From NCBI RefSeq assembly GCF_001281315.1, contig NZ_CP012479.1:124001-188000 (forward strand): a stretch of 64,000 bases of DNA. The letters run 5' to 3'. Source of the DNA: Arthrobacter sp. ERGS1:01. Lineage in GTDB: Bacteria > Actinomycetota > Actinomycetes > Actinomycetales > Micrococcaceae. This document shows, one piece after another, positions 53,728 to 62,472 of this stretch. The translations under genes were made by a program, and so were the position numbers. The notes under the pieces were generated by a model, which worked only from the letters and a program-made list of their open reading frames with translations, ran no database searches and was not told the DNA's origin. Numbering within the stretch: the stretch's first letter is position 1; each line of letters begins with the position of its first letter.

Positions 53728-54531
53728 ATGCGGCAAGCTTGGTTCATGTTGTTGACCAAGCCCCGCATGCCGGGCTTCGCTGTTTCCGGATGCGCAGCCG
53801 TTTCCGGACGTGCTGCCGTATCCCGGCGCGCCGCCGCGGGAATCATGGCGGTTGCGGCCTCCCTGGCGCTGGCCGGCTGCATCACGGTGCCGGTGCCCGG
53901 AGCCGGCACCTCCACAACGCCTGCCCCGGCAGCCGCCAAGGACTATGTGGAACGGCTCAAGGCTGCGCCGGCCGGCAAGCCCGCCGACCAGCAGGGTGGC
54001 CGGGCCCAATTTGTGACCAAGGACCGCAACATTGCCTGCGTCTTCACCTCCTCCCGGGCCGGCAACCTTGACCAGCCCTGGGAGGCGAACAACTACGCCG
54101 ATACCGCCAACGCGAAGGCGCCTACAGTGCCCGTGGTCAACTGCGAGCTGGCCGCCTATCCGGCCCCCGTGGCGGCGGACGTGACGGACACCTGCTCGGG
54201 CACGCACATCGGCTACCTCGGCGGAACCGCGCTGTTGAGTCCGGCCGCCGTGAGCTACGGCGGCTGCCGGTCCGGCCCCACCGCCGTCGAGGCAGCCTTC
54301 GGTCCGGGCGGAACGGCCAACGGCACCCTGTCCCGGATTCCCGTCCTGGCCGCGGGAACCGCCATGGACTCGCTCGGCTACCGCTGTGCACCGCTCGACG
54401 ACGGCGTCGCCTGCGCCAACCTGGCCGCCGGAATCGGCTTCTTCGTCTCGGCCGGCAGCTACGAACTCCTCAAACCCGGCAGTAACGCACCGGCAAGCAC
54501 GGCACCCGCAAGCACAGCACCGGCGAGGTAG
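53728..54531 (+). CDS. Hypothetical lipoprotein
   Basis: Predicted 267-residue exported lipoprotein. The lipobox LALAGC (about residues 46-51) lies after a hydrophobic stretch IMAVAASLALAGC; a shorter start such as the ATG at 53746 or one nearer the signal is possible because the first 35 residues are unusually long and basic. Mature part: a Pro/Ala/Thr linker, a compact domain with five cysteines (IACVF, VVNCEL, DTCSG, GGCRSG, YRCAPL, ACANL) consistent with disulfides, and a Ser/Thr/Ala-Pro tail. Family not recognised. Confidence 0.65.
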   Translation: MRQAWFMLLTKPRMPGFAVSGCAAVSGRAAVSRRAAAGIMAVAASLALAGCITVPVPGAGTSTTPAPAAAKDYVERLKAAPAGKPADQQGGRAQFVTKDRNIACVFTSSRAGNLDQPWEANNYADTANAKAPTVPVVNCELAAYPAPVAADVTDTCSGTHIGYLGGTALLSPAAVSYGGCRSGPTAVEAAFGPGGTANGTLSRIPVLAAGTAMDSLGYRCAPLDDGVACANLAAGIGFFVSAGSYELLKPGSNAPASTAPASTAPAR

Positions 54532-54732
54532 GCGCATGGGGGCGGGAAACGGCGTCGAACCTTCCGGAAAGCACCTGTGGGGGCAGCGTCGAAACGGCAT
54601 CGGTGTGAGCCGAATAACCACCCCAGACAGTGGTATATAGGCAAAATATGTGGTTCACCGGCAAGGCGGTAGTGTGTAAAAGGGGTTTTGCACCCCCTTC
54701 ATCACTACTTCGACGTAGAAGGACACAAACCC

Positions 54733-55902
54733 GTGGACCTGTTTGAATACCAGGCGCGCGACATGTTTGAGGCTCACGGTGTTCCCGTGCTTGCCGGCAT
54801 CATTGCGCACACCCCTGAAGAAGCAAAGGCAGCAGCCGAGAAGATTGGCGGCGTCACCGTCGTCAAGGCGCAGGTGAAGGTCGGTGGCCGCGGCAAGGCC
54901 GGCGGCGTCAAGGTAGCCAAGACCGCTGATGAAGCGTTCGAGCACGCCTCCGCCATTCTCGGCATGGACATCAAGGGCCACACCGTTCACACGGTCATGA
55001 TCGCCCAGGGTGCCGACATCGCCGAGGAGTTCTACTTCTCCGTGCTGCTGGACCGCGCCAACCGCAACTACCTGGCCATGTGCTCGGTGGAAGGCGGCAT
55101 GGAGATCGAGGAGCTTGCAGTCGAGCGCCCCGAGGCCCTTGCCCGCGTTGCCGTTGACCCCGCCGTGGGCATCGATGCTGCAAAGGCCGACGAAATCGTC
55201 GCCGCAGCAGGCTTCAACGCCGAGCTGGCCCCCAAGGTGGCCGCCGCGATCATCAAGCTGTGGGACGTCTTCAAGAAAGAAGACGCCACCCTGGTTGAGG
55301 TCAACCCGCTGGTTCGCACCGGCGCCGGCGACATCGTTGCCCTGGACGGCAAGGTCTCCCTCGACGAGAACGCCGACTTCCGCCACCCCCACCACCTCGA
55401 CCTGGAAGACGCCGCTGCGGCCGATCCGCTCGAGGCCAAGGCCAAGGCTGCGGACCTGAACTACGTCAAGCTCGACGGCGAAGTTGGTGTCATCGGTAAC
55501 GGTGCCGGGCTGGTCATGTCCACGCTCGACGTCGTCGCCTACGCCGGCGAGAACCACGGCGGCGTCAAGCCCGCCAACTTCTTGGACATTGGTGGTGGAG
55601 CATCCGCCGAGGTCATGGCCGCCGGTCTGGACGTCATCCTCAACGACCCCCAGGTCAAGAGCGTTTTCGTGAACGTCTTCGGCGGCATCACCGCCTGTGA
55701 CGCCGTTGCCAAGGGCATCGTTGGCGCGCTGGCCGAGCTGGGCTCCGCCGCGAACAAGCCGCTGGTTGTCCGCCTCGACGGAAACAACGTTGAAGAGGGC
55801 CGTCGCATCCTCAACGAAGCCAACCACCCGTTGGTCACCCTGGCCGCCACGATGGACGAGGGCGCCGACAAGGCCGCCGAGCTCGCCAACGCTTCGAAGT
55901 AG
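54733..55902 (+). CDS. sucC: Succinate-CoA ligase (ADP-forming) beta subunit
   Basis: Predicted 389-residue ATP-grasp subunit of the TCA-cycle enzyme converting succinyl-CoA to succinate with ATP formation. [21 protein letters not shown] is the standard start, with [13 protein letters not shown] as nucleotide-binding loop and EVNPLVRT as metal site. [16 protein letters not shown] and [12 protein letters not shown] are in the carboxylate/CoA-ligase-like domain. GTG at 54733, preceded by GAAGGA. sucD follows after 12 bp. Confidence 0.96.
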   Translation: MDLFEYQARDMFEAHGVPVLAGIIAHTPEEAKAAAEKIGGVTVVKAQVKVGGRGKAGGVKVAKTADEAFEHASAILGMDIKGHTVHTVMIAQGADIAEEFYFSVLLDRANRNYLAMCSVEGGMEIEELAVERPEALARVAVDPAVGIDAAKADEIVAAAGFNAELAPKVAAAIIKLWDVFKKEDATLVEVNPLVRTGAGDIVALDGKVSLDENADFRHPHHLDLEDAAAADPLEAKAKAADLNYVKLDGEVGVIGNGAGLVMSTLDVVAYAGENHGGVKPANFLDIGGGASAEVMAAGLDVILNDPQVKSVFVNVFGGITACDAVAKGIVGALAELGSAANKPLVVRLDGNNVEEGRRILNEANHPLVTLAATMDEGADKAAELANASK

Positions 55903-55914
55903 AGGTTTACAACT

Positions 55915-56817
55915 ATGTCTATCTTCTTGAACAAAGATTCCAAGGTCATCGTCCAGGGCATCACCGGCGGCGAAGGCACCAAGCACACCGCCCTGATGCT
56001 CAAGGCCGGCACCCAGGTTGTTGGCGGCGTCAACGCCCGCAAGGCCGGCACCACGGTCAAGCACGGCGACGTTGAACTGCCCGTCTTCGGCGCAGTCTCC
56101 GAAGCCGTTGCCGCCACCGGCGCCGACGTCTCAATCGTCTTCGTCCCCCCGGCATTCACCAAGGACGCCGTCGTTGAGGCCATCGAAGCCGGCGTGCCGC
56201 TGGTCGTCGTCATCACCGAAGGCGTGCCGGTCCAGGACTCGGCCGAGTTCTGGGCCCTGGCCCAGTCCAAGGTTGACGCCGACGGCAAGCAGATCACCCG
56301 CATCATCGGGCCGAACTGCCCCGGCATCATCACCCCGGGCGAGTCCCTCGTGGGCATCACCCCGAACAACATCACGGGCAAGGGCCCCATCGGCCTGGTT
56401 TCCAAGTCCGGCACCTTGACCTACCAGATGATGTTCGAGCTGCGCGACCTCGGCTTCTCCACCGCGATCGGCATCGGTGGCGACCCCGTCATCGGCACCA
56501 CACACATCGACGCCCTGGCTGCGTTCGAGGCTGACCCGGAGACCAAGGCCATCGTGATGATCGGCGAAATCGGTGGCGACGCCGAAGAGCGTGCCGCCGA
56601 CTACATCAAGGCCCACGTCACGAAGCCCGTTGTTGGCTACGTTGCAGGCTTCACGGCTCCCGAGGGCAAGACCATGGGCCACGCCGGCGCCATCGTCTCC
56701 GGCTCCGCGGGCACCGCACAGGCCAAGAAGGAAGCCCTTGAGGCTGCAGGCGTGAAGGTCGGCAAGACGCCGTCCGAGACCGCCGCACTGCTGCGCGAAG
56801 TTTACGCAGCACTGTAA
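55915..56817 (+). CDS. sucD: Succinate-CoA ligase alpha subunit
   Basis: Predicted 300-residue partner of SucC carrying the CoA site and the phosphohistidine. [35 protein letters not shown] is the CoA-binding Rossmann region, [19 protein letters not shown] the substrate segment, and [14 protein letters not shown] contains the phosphorylated His256. It ends [10 protein letters not shown] and is followed by a strong terminator. Confidence 0.96.
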   Translation: MSIFLNKDSKVIVQGITGGEGTKHTALMLKAGTQVVGGVNARKAGTTVKHGDVELPVFGAVSEAVAATGADVSIVFVPPAFTKDAVVEAIEAGVPLVVVITEGVPVQDSAEFWALAQSKVDADGKQITRIIGPNCPGIITPGESLVGITPNNITGKGPIGLVSKSGTLTYQMMFELRDLGFSTAIGIGGDPVIGTTHIDALAAFEADPETKAIVMIGEIGGDAEERAADYIKAHVTKPVVGYVAGFTAPEGKTMGHAGAIVSGSAGTAQAKKEALEAAGVKVGKTPSETAALLREVYAAL

Positions 56818-56828
56818 TTTACTGCGAA

Positions 56829-56867
56829 GCGAGGCCCCGCGGATTCCCCGCGGGGCCTCGCTTTTTT
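56829..56867 (+). terminator. Rho-independent terminator of sucCD
   Basis: Perfect 14-bp stem GCGAGGCCCCGCGG / CCGCGGGGCCTCGC with an ATTCC loop, followed by TTTTTT, 11 bp after the sucD stop. Confidence 0.95.
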
Positions 56868-56878
56868 GTGCCCGTTTT

Positions 56879-56953
56879 CGCCGAGTCTGACGGAGAGATG
56901 CCGAGTCCGACGACGCGCAACGTCTCTGCGGGCGCCCTCCGTCAGTCTCGGCG
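56879..56953. repeat. Imperfect inverted repeat between sucD terminator and marR
   Basis: CGCCGAGTCTGACGGAG (56879-56895) pairs with CTCCGTCAGTCTCGGCG (56937-56953) with one mismatch in 17. Inside, GCCGAGTCCGACGACG repeats the arm sequence directly, and AGAGA/TCTCT can close an inner stem. It is a third palindrome sequence type at a convergent gene end, and lies beyond an already complete terminator. Confidence 0.75.
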
Positions 56954-56957
56954 CACG

Positions 56958-57416
56958 TTAGCTCGACGGGACGACGGCGTGGAGCTGGGGGAGTGCCACC
57001 ACGAGCGGCGCGAGTTCGGGCAGCAGGGCTGCCTCCGCTAGGGCGCACTCGAGCGCCTCGTCGTGGACCGGGCGGGCACGCTTCAGCAGCTCCAGGCCCG
57101 ACGGCGTGAGTTCCGTGTAGATCCCGCGGCGGTCGTCCTGGCACAGGATCCGGGTCAGCAGCCCCCGGTCCTCGAGCCGGTTGACCAGCCGGGTGGTGGC
57201 GCTGGGACTCAGGGCCGTGGCGCGGCCCAACTGCTGCATGCGCATATGCCAGCCGTCCTGCCGGCTCAGCGCGTCCAGGACCGTGTATTCCACCACCGAC
57301 AATTCGGCGGCCGCCTGTAAGGCCTTTTCCATGCTCGCCTCGATCAGGCCGTGCAGGGCGGCCAGCGTGCGCCAGCCCTGGGCCCTGATTTCAACGGCGT
57401 CGTCCTTGATGCCCAT
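56958..57416 (-). CDS. MarR family transcriptional regulator
   Basis: Predicted 152-residue winged-helix repressor. HTH region is YTVLDALSRQDGWHMRMQQLGRATALSPSATTRLVNRLEDRGLL, followed by the wing CQDDRRGIYTELTPSGLELL. Cys in LTRILCQDDRRG is a possible redox or ligand sensor. Start at 57416 has AAAGGA upstream. It is divergent from an MFS transporter and aldo/keto reductase, and a TAGTTGC-based site lies between them, so it likely represses these. Confidence 0.9.
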   Translation of the reverse strand: MGIKDDAVEIRAQGWRTLAALHGLIEASMEKALQAAAELSVVEYTVLDALSRQDGWHMRMQQLGRATALSPSATTRLVNRLEDRGLLTRILCQDDRRGIYTELTPSGLELLKRARPVHDEALECALAEAALLPELAPLVVALPQLHAVVPSS

Positions 57417-57463
57417 GCGTGGATTCCTTTCGTGCGAAACGTGGGATGCGACACAAAACAATT

Positions 57464-57519
57464 TAGTTGCTTGCGCGGGATAGTTGCGCGTGCAATGATT
57501 TATGAAGCGTCTGCAACTA
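57464..57519. promoter_or_regulatory. TAGTTGC operator candidates for MarR
   Basis: TAGTTGC occurs at 57464-57470 and 57481-57487 as direct copies and inverted as GCAACTA at 57513-57519. TTGCGCGTGCAA at 57484-57495 is also nearly symmetrical. All lie in the 151-bp divergent marR/MFS promoter region. Good position for the adjacent MarR protein, but not proven. Confidence 0.5.
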
Positions 57520-57567
57520 CTAGCTTACGCCGCATAAAGCCCACACCCAAGCTTTTGAAGGAGAATC

Positions 57568-58764
57568 ATGCCTCTTGGCCTGATAGCACTGGCCCTCGGC
57601 GGGTTCGGCATCGGACTGACCGAGTTCGTCATCATGGGGCTGCTCCCGGAAGTTGCCGCGGATTTCCAGGTCAGCGAAGCCACCGCCGGCTGGCTTATTT
57701 CCGGCTACGCCCTGAGCGTGGTCATTGGCGCGCTGTTCCTGACCGCCGCCGTCACCCGGCTTCCCCGCAAGCCCGTCCTGGCCGGCCTCATGGTGCTCTT
57801 TATCGCCGGCAACCTGGTCTCAGCCATGGCTCCCGACTACTCGACCATGATGATTGGCCGCGTCATTGCAGCCCTGTGCCACGGCGCATTCTTCGGAATC
57901 GGAGCCGTGGTGGCCGCCGACATGGTGGCCCCCAGCAAGAAGGCGGGCGCCATCGCGATCATGTTCACGGGCCTCACCGCCGCGAACGTCCTCGGCGTGC
58001 CGTTCGGCACGCTGCTGGGCCAGCATGCCGGCTGGCGCTCCACGTTCTGGGCCATCACGGCCATCGGCGTCGTCGCCCTAATCGGCATCCTGGCCCTGGT
58101 TCCCACCACGCCCCACACCCGTGGCGCCGCCGGGCTGCGTGGGGAACTGCGCGCCTTCAAGTCCCGCCAGGTGTGGTTGTCCATCACCGTCACGGTGCTC
58201 GGCTACGGCGGCATGTTCGGGGCTTTCACCTACATTGCCTTCACGCTCACGGACGTCACCGGCTTCGCGGCCACCACCGTGCCGTGGCTGCTGATCCTCT
58301 TTGGCGTGGGGCTGTTCATCGGCAACACCCTGGGTGGCAAGGCGGCCGACCGCAACCTCGACAAGACGTTGTTGCTGGTCCTGACCATGCTCGCGGTGAT
58401 CCTGGCCGTGTTTGCATTGAGCGCCACGAGCCAGATTATGACCATCGCCTCCCTAATGCTCATGGGCGGATTCGGCTTTGCCACGGTCCCCGGCCTGCAA
58501 ATGCGGGTCATGAAGTTCGCCGCGGCCGCACCCACCCTGGCCTCCGGCGCCAACATCGGCGCCTTCAACCTCGGCAACGCCCTGGGCGCCTGGCTGGGCG
58601 GGGCCGCCATCACGGCCGGACTCGGCTACACCTCGCCCATCTGGGCCGGCGCCGGACTGACCCTGCTGGCCGTGGGCGTCATGGCCTACGCCGCCGCCAA
58701 CGCCCGCAATTCCCCGGCACGGGAGCCCCTCGAGGCAACCGCCGTCGAGCCTTCCCACGCCTGA
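57568..58764 (+). CDS. MFS transporter (DHA1, AraJ/YdhP-like)
   Basis: Predicted 12-helix efflux protein of 398 residues. PLGLIALALGGFGIGLTEFVIMGLLPEVAADFQVSEATAGWLISGYALSVVIGA matches helices 1-2 of the DHA1 AraJ/YdhP group, and RVIAALCHGAFFGIGAVVAADMV and TGLTAANVLGVPFGTLLGQ (motif C-like) are characteristic. AAGGAG precedes the ATG. It is followed after 33 bp by an aldo/keto reductase, suggesting a small detoxification or efflux operon under MarR control. Confidence 0.92.
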   Translation: MPLGLIALALGGFGIGLTEFVIMGLLPEVAADFQVSEATAGWLISGYALSVVIGALFLTAAVTRLPRKPVLAGLMVLFIAGNLVSAMAPDYSTMMIGRVIAALCHGAFFGIGAVVAADMVAPSKKAGAIAIMFTGLTAANVLGVPFGTLLGQHAGWRSTFWAITAIGVVALIGILALVPTTPHTRGAAGLRGELRAFKSRQVWLSITVTVLGYGGMFGAFTYIAFTLTDVTGFAATTVPWLLILFGVGLFIGNTLGGKAADRNLDKTLLLVLTMLAVILAVFALSATSQIMTIASLMLMGGFGFATVPGLQMRVMKFAAAAPTLASGANIGAFNLGNALGAWLGGAAITAGLGYTSPIWAGAGLTLLAVGVMAYAAANARNSPAREPLEATAVEPSHA

Positions 58765-58797
58765 ACCCCAAGCCCCTCAACCACTAGGAGAACCGCC

Positions 58798-59625
58798 ATG
58801 AAGACCATCCCCACCATCACCTTGAACAACGGCGTTGACATGCCCCGGATCGGCTACGGCGTGTTCCAGGTGCCCGACGCCGAATCCGAGCAGGCGGTCA
58901 CGGCGGCTTTGGCGGCCGGTTACCGCAGCATCGACACGGCCGCCGTCTACGGCAACGAGGCGGGCGTGGGCCGGGCCCTGGCCGCCTCCGGACTGCCCCG
59001 CGAGGAATTGTTCATCACCTCCAAGGCCTGGATTGCCGACCTTGGCTTCGACGAAACCCTCGCCGCCTACCAGGCATCGCTGGAGAAGTTGGGCCTGGAG
59101 TACCTTGACCTGTACCTGATTCACTGGCCCGCCCCGGCGACCGGGCTGTACCTGGAATCGTGGCGGGCGCTGGAGGCGCTGCTGGCCGCCGGGAAGGTCC
59201 GCGCGATCGGCGTCTCCAACTTCCTGCCCGAACACCTCCAACGCATCCTCGATGTGGGCAACACGGTTCCGGCCGTCAACCAGGTGGAACTGCACCCGGC
59301 CCTCCAGCAGCACGATATCCAGGCATTCAACGCCGCCCACGGAATCGTGACGGAGGCATGGAGCCCGCTCGCGCAAGGAGCCGTGCTGGGGGAGCCGGCC
59401 GTGACGGACATCGCGGTCGCCCACGGGCGCACCCCGGCCCAGGTGATCCTGCGTTGGCACCTGCAGCAGGACCGGGTGGTGATTCCCAAGTCGGTCACAC
59501 CGGCGCGAATCGCGGAAAACCTCGACATCCTCGACTTTGAGTTGGCCGAGGATGAGCTGGCGGCGCTCGACGCCCTGGAGCGCGACGGCCGCACGGGCCC
59601 GCACCCGGCCGACTTCACCGGCTAG
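58798..59625 (+). CDS. Aldo/keto reductase
   Basis: Predicted 275-residue NADPH-dependent carbonyl reductase, AKR5-like. The catalytic tetrad is complete: Asp46 (YRSIDTAAVYGNE), Tyr51, Lys76 (FITSKAW) and His109 (LYLIHWP). GVSNFLPEHLQ and VNQVELHP are typical, and IPKSVTPARIAEN is the cofactor phosphate clamp. AGGAG precedes the ATG. Possible substrates include 2,5-diketo-gluconate and methylglyoxal-like aldehydes. Confidence 0.92.
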   Translation: MKTIPTITLNNGVDMPRIGYGVFQVPDAESEQAVTAALAAGYRSIDTAAVYGNEAGVGRALAASGLPREELFITSKAWIADLGFDETLAAYQASLEKLGLEYLDLYLIHWPAPATGLYLESWRALEALLAAGKVRAIGVSNFLPEHLQRILDVGNTVPAVNQVELHPALQQHDIQAFNAAHGIVTEAWSPLAQGAVLGEPAVTDIAVAHGRTPAQVILRWHLQQDRVVIPKSVTPARIAENLDILDFELAEDELAALDALERDGRTGPHPADFTG

Positions 59626-59676
59626 GACGGAACGGCTAGGACGGAACGGCTAGGGCGGACCAACTAGGGGCGGACC
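59620..59676. repeat. Short tandem repeat of a 14-bp unit
   Basis: GGCTAGGACGGAAC occurs twice head to tail (59620-59633, 59634-59647), then GGCTAGGGCGGACC and the more divergent AACTAGGGGCGGACC. The first TAG is the stop codon of the aldo/keto reductase, so each unit carries a potential stop copy. It lies at a convergent gene end. Confidence 0.85.
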
Positions 59677-59692
59677 GGCCCAAGCAGGCCTG

Positions 59693-59998
59693 CTAGCGGG
59701 GCGAAACCATGGGCAGGCCCTCGGCCTCCCAGCCGCTCATGCCGCCCACGAGGGTGTCGGCGTCGAAGCCCAGCTCGGTGAGCGCGGCGGCCACCCGGCC
59801 GCTGCGCCCGCCGCCGTGGCAGACGGCGACGACCCGGCGGGCGGGGTCCAGTTCCCCGGCGCGCTCCACGACGTCGCCCGAGGGGATGTGGATGGCGCCG
59901 TCGATCATGCCGGTCTCCAGCTCGTCGGACTCCCGGACGTCGATGATCTGCACGTGCTGATCGGCGGCCAGGAGGTCGGCCGTGGTGATTTCCTTCAA
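59693..59998 (-). CDS. Rhodanese-like domain protein
   Basis: Predicted 101-residue single-domain sulfurtransferase. KEITTADLLAADQHVQIIDVRESDELETGMIDGAIHIPSG is the N-terminal half; CHGGGRSGRVAAALTELGF is the active-site loop with the catalytic Cys and following Arg; MSGWEAEGLP is the usual end. Start is TTG at 59998 with AGGAG upstream; a longer reading begins in poorly conserved sequence. Single-domain rhodaneses typically move sulfane sulfur. Confidence 0.9.
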   Translation of the reverse strand: MKEITTADLLAADQHVQIIDVRESDELETGMIDGAIHIPSGDVVERAGELDPARRVVAVCHGGGRSGRVAAALTELGFDADTLVGGMSGWEAEGLPMVSPR

Positions 59999-60126
59999 GG
60001 GGGTGCTCCTAAATGTGGGATGTGCGCCCGGCCGGGGACCGGCGTCGGACGGGAAAGGGACGTCTCCCCTCAACGGTACAGAGGAAACCCGGGGCGTGCC
60101 GACGCACCGGTGGCTATGCTGAAGGC

Positions 60127-61272
60127 GTGAACGCACCCCTTGCCCCGCGCGCCCGCACCGTCGATGTTGAGGATGTGGAACGCTTTGACGCCTTGCTCGA
60201 GGCCGGCGCCGCCTCCATGCACGGCTGGCATTTCCAGGCCGTGGACTTGCGCGGGCGTTCCAGCGAGCTGGTGCGGCTGCGGGCGTCGGGCGCCATTTTC
60301 ATGGGCTGCACGTTCGCCGAGGGAATCGAGGAACTGCTGCGCTCCCGCGGGGCGTTGATCTTCCCCACGCTGCCGCACATCCCGTTCAACGCCTACCGGG
60401 GACGCCTCTATACCGGGGCGGAACTGTACGCGGGCATCAGCGGCACCGAGTATGAGGCCGTCCCGGACGCCAGGATCTACCAGTGGACCATGCAGGCAGG
60501 CTCTGGCCGTGCCTTGAACGCCACGCTTGCCACGGCCATGCACGATCACGCGATTTCCGACGCCCTTGACGACGTCCTTGACGGCTGCGCGGCCGCGGGG
60601 ACTCCCGTGGTGGGCGTGATGGGCGGGCATGTGGCCGCCCGCGGAAGTGCCGAGTATGCCCAGGCCGCCCGCTTGGGCCGTTCGTTGGCCCGCCAGGGGT
60701 TCATGGTGGCCACGGGCGGCGGCCCCGGCGCCATGGAGGCCGCCAATCTGGGCGCGTATCTGTCCACGTACGACGACGACGCCCTGGACGGCGCGCTGGC
60801 CACCCTGGGTGCCGTGCCCGGTTTCCGGCCCTCGATCACCGAATGGGCCCGTGCGGCGCAGGCGGTCCTGGCCGGGTATCCGTCGGGTGCGCCGAGCATC
60901 GGCATCCCCACCTGGTTCTACGGCCACGAACCGCCCAATGTGTTCGCCACCCACATCGCCAAGTACTTTGCGAACTCCATCCGGGAGGCGGTCCTGCTGG
61001 CACGCTCCAATGGCGGGATCATCTTCCTGCCCGGCGCGGCCGGCACGGTGCAGGAGATCTTCCAGGACGCCTGCGAGAACTATTACGCGGCCGACGGCGC
61101 CGTCACCCCGATGATCCTGGTGGGCAGGACGCATTGGGAGCAGGAATTGCCCGTGCAACCGCTGTTGGCGGCGCTGGGGCGGGGCCGGGCCATGGCGGCG
61201 AATGTGCACGTCGTCGAAACCGTCGACGAGGCGTGCGCGGTGCTCGCCTCCCGGCCCACCCTGTTGCAGTAG
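60127..61272 (+). CDS. LOG family (Rossmann-fold nucleotide-binding) protein
   Basis: Predicted 381-residue protein with a C-terminal LOG domain. VATGGGPGAMEAANLGAYL and the phosphate-binding PGAAGTVQEIFQDACEN are the two LOG motifs (usual forms GGGxxGLM and PGGxGTxxE). The N-terminal 140 residues (HGWHFQAVDLRGRSSELVRLRASGAIFMGCTF) form an added domain that enlarges it well beyond small LOG enzymes. GTG start at 60127 with GAAGGC. Cytokinin-type nucleotide phosphoribohydrolase activity is possible but unproven. Its stop lies 3 bp from the convergent iron-exporter stop. Confidence 0.85.
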   Translation: MNAPLAPRARTVDVEDVERFDALLEAGAASMHGWHFQAVDLRGRSSELVRLRASGAIFMGCTFAEGIEELLRSRGALIFPTLPHIPFNAYRGRLYTGAELYAGISGTEYEAVPDARIYQWTMQAGSGRALNATLATAMHDHAISDALDDVLDGCAAAGTPVVGVMGGHVAARGSAEYAQAARLGRSLARQGFMVATGGGPGAMEAANLGAYLSTYDDDALDGALATLGAVPGFRPSITEWARAAQAVLAGYPSGAPSIGIPTWFYGHEPPNVFATHIAKYFANSIREAVLLARSNGGIIFLPGAAGTVQEIFQDACENYYAADGAVTPMILVGRTHWEQELPVQPLLAALGRGRAMAANVHVVETVDEACAVLASRPTLLQ

Positions 61273-61275
61273 CTG

Positions 61276-62367
61276 CTAGCCGATGACCGATCCGAACAGC
61301 AGGCCCAGCACGTAGGTGGCCGCGGCTGCACCCATGCCGATGCCCAGCTGGCGCAGGCCACGCCACAGCGGTGATGCCCCGGAGAGCAGGCCGACGACGG
61401 CGCCCGTGCCCATGAGCGTCAGGCCCACCAGGGCGCAGGACAATGCCAGGGCGCCGATGCCCGTCATGCCGAACAGGAACGGCAGGATGGGGATGATGGC
61501 GCCGGAGGCGAAGAAGCAGAAGCTGGAGCTTGCCGCACCCCAGGCGGTGCCCAGGGTTTCGTGGTCGTCGGCTTCCTCGAACTTGTCCGGCTGCAGGGAC
61601 AGGCTGGGGTCGCAGTCGCAGGTGAACTGGCCCATGCGTTCGGCTGCCCGGTGCTCGGCCGTTTCACGGGACATGCCGCGGGCCAGGTAGACCAGCACCA
61701 GTTCGTTGTTCTCGAGGTCCAAGGACGGTGCCGCGGACAGCGTGACCTGGGTGGGGAGGGAGGCGTCGAGCAGTTCGCGCTGGGACCGGACGGAAACAAA
61801 CTCCCCGGCACCCATGGACAACGCCCCGGCCAGGAGCCCGGCGATGCCGCTGAACAGGACCACCTGGCTGCCCACGCCGGTGGCCGCCATACCCATCACC
61901 AGGGACAGGTTGCTGACCAGGCCGTCGTTGGCGCCAAAGACGGCGGCCCGGAACGAACCGGAGAGCCGGTTGCGCCCGCGCGTGGCAAGCCCGCGGACCA
62001 CTTCCTCATGGATCGCCTCGTCGGCGGCCATCGCATCGGTGGCGTCGACGTCGGACGCGTAGGGGGAGCGGGATTCGGAGCGCTGCGCCAGGGCCAGCAC
62101 AAAGACGGAGCCGAAGCGGCGGGCCAGCAGGCCCAACAGCCGGTTGCGGGCCGAAGGGTGCACGGCATGGTCGGCATGTTCGCCGAGCAGGTTCAGCCAG
62201 TGCTGTTCGTGCCGGCCTTCGGCCTGGGCCAGGGCCAGCAGGATGGCTTTTTCCTCGCCGTCGCGGCGTTGGGCAAGATCACGGTAGACGGACGCTTCGG
62301 CCCGTTCATCGGCCAAATATTGTCGCCACCGCTTGATTTCAGCGGGGGTGGGTACACGCTCGGGCAT
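61276..62367 (-). CDS. Ferritin-like/VIT1-CCC1 iron transporter (MbfA type)
   Basis: Predicted 363-residue membrane protein. The N-terminal 130 residues form a ferritin/rubrerythrin-like helix bundle (ADERAEASVYRDLAQ, AEGRHEQHW, ADEAIHEEVVRGLA) whose Glu and His residues could bind di-iron. The C-terminal 220 residues are a VIT1/CCC1 transporter with about five helices (FRAAVFGANDGLVSNLSLVMGMA; AGEFVSVRSQRELLDA) and a soluble loop CDCDPSLS. This two-part layout is that of MbfA, an iron exporter. AGGAG precedes the ATG. Confidence 0.9.
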   Translation of the reverse strand: MPERVPTPAEIKRWRQYLADERAEASVYRDLAQRRDGEEKAILLALAQAEGRHEQHWLNLLGEHADHAVHPSARNRLLGLLARRFGSVFVLALAQRSESRSPYASDVDATDAMAADEAIHEEVVRGLATRGRNRLSGSFRAAVFGANDGLVSNLSLVMGMAATGVGSQVVLFSGIAGLLAGALSMGAGEFVSVRSQRELLDASLPTQVTLSAAPSLDLENNELVLVYLARGMSRETAEHRAAERMGQFTCDCDPSLSLQPDKFEEADDHETLGTAWGAASSSFCFFASGAIIPILPFLFGMTGIGALALSCALVGLTLMGTGAVVGLLSGASPLWRGLRQLGIGMGAAAATYVLGLLFGSVIG

Positions 62368-62472
62368 GATGGGATCTCCTCAAGTCAGCCCTCACTGTAG
62401 CGCGAATCGGCGCGGTTTTTCGGCCGGTACTCCTTGGGAAAAAGTTTCGGCGCACCGCATTTTCGCGGTCGC

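Noticed and set aside
57351..58787. A 478-codon plus-strand frame over the MFS transporter
   Set aside because: Out of frame with a 12-helix transporter that has good family motifs; its composition is Arg/His/Pro-rich.
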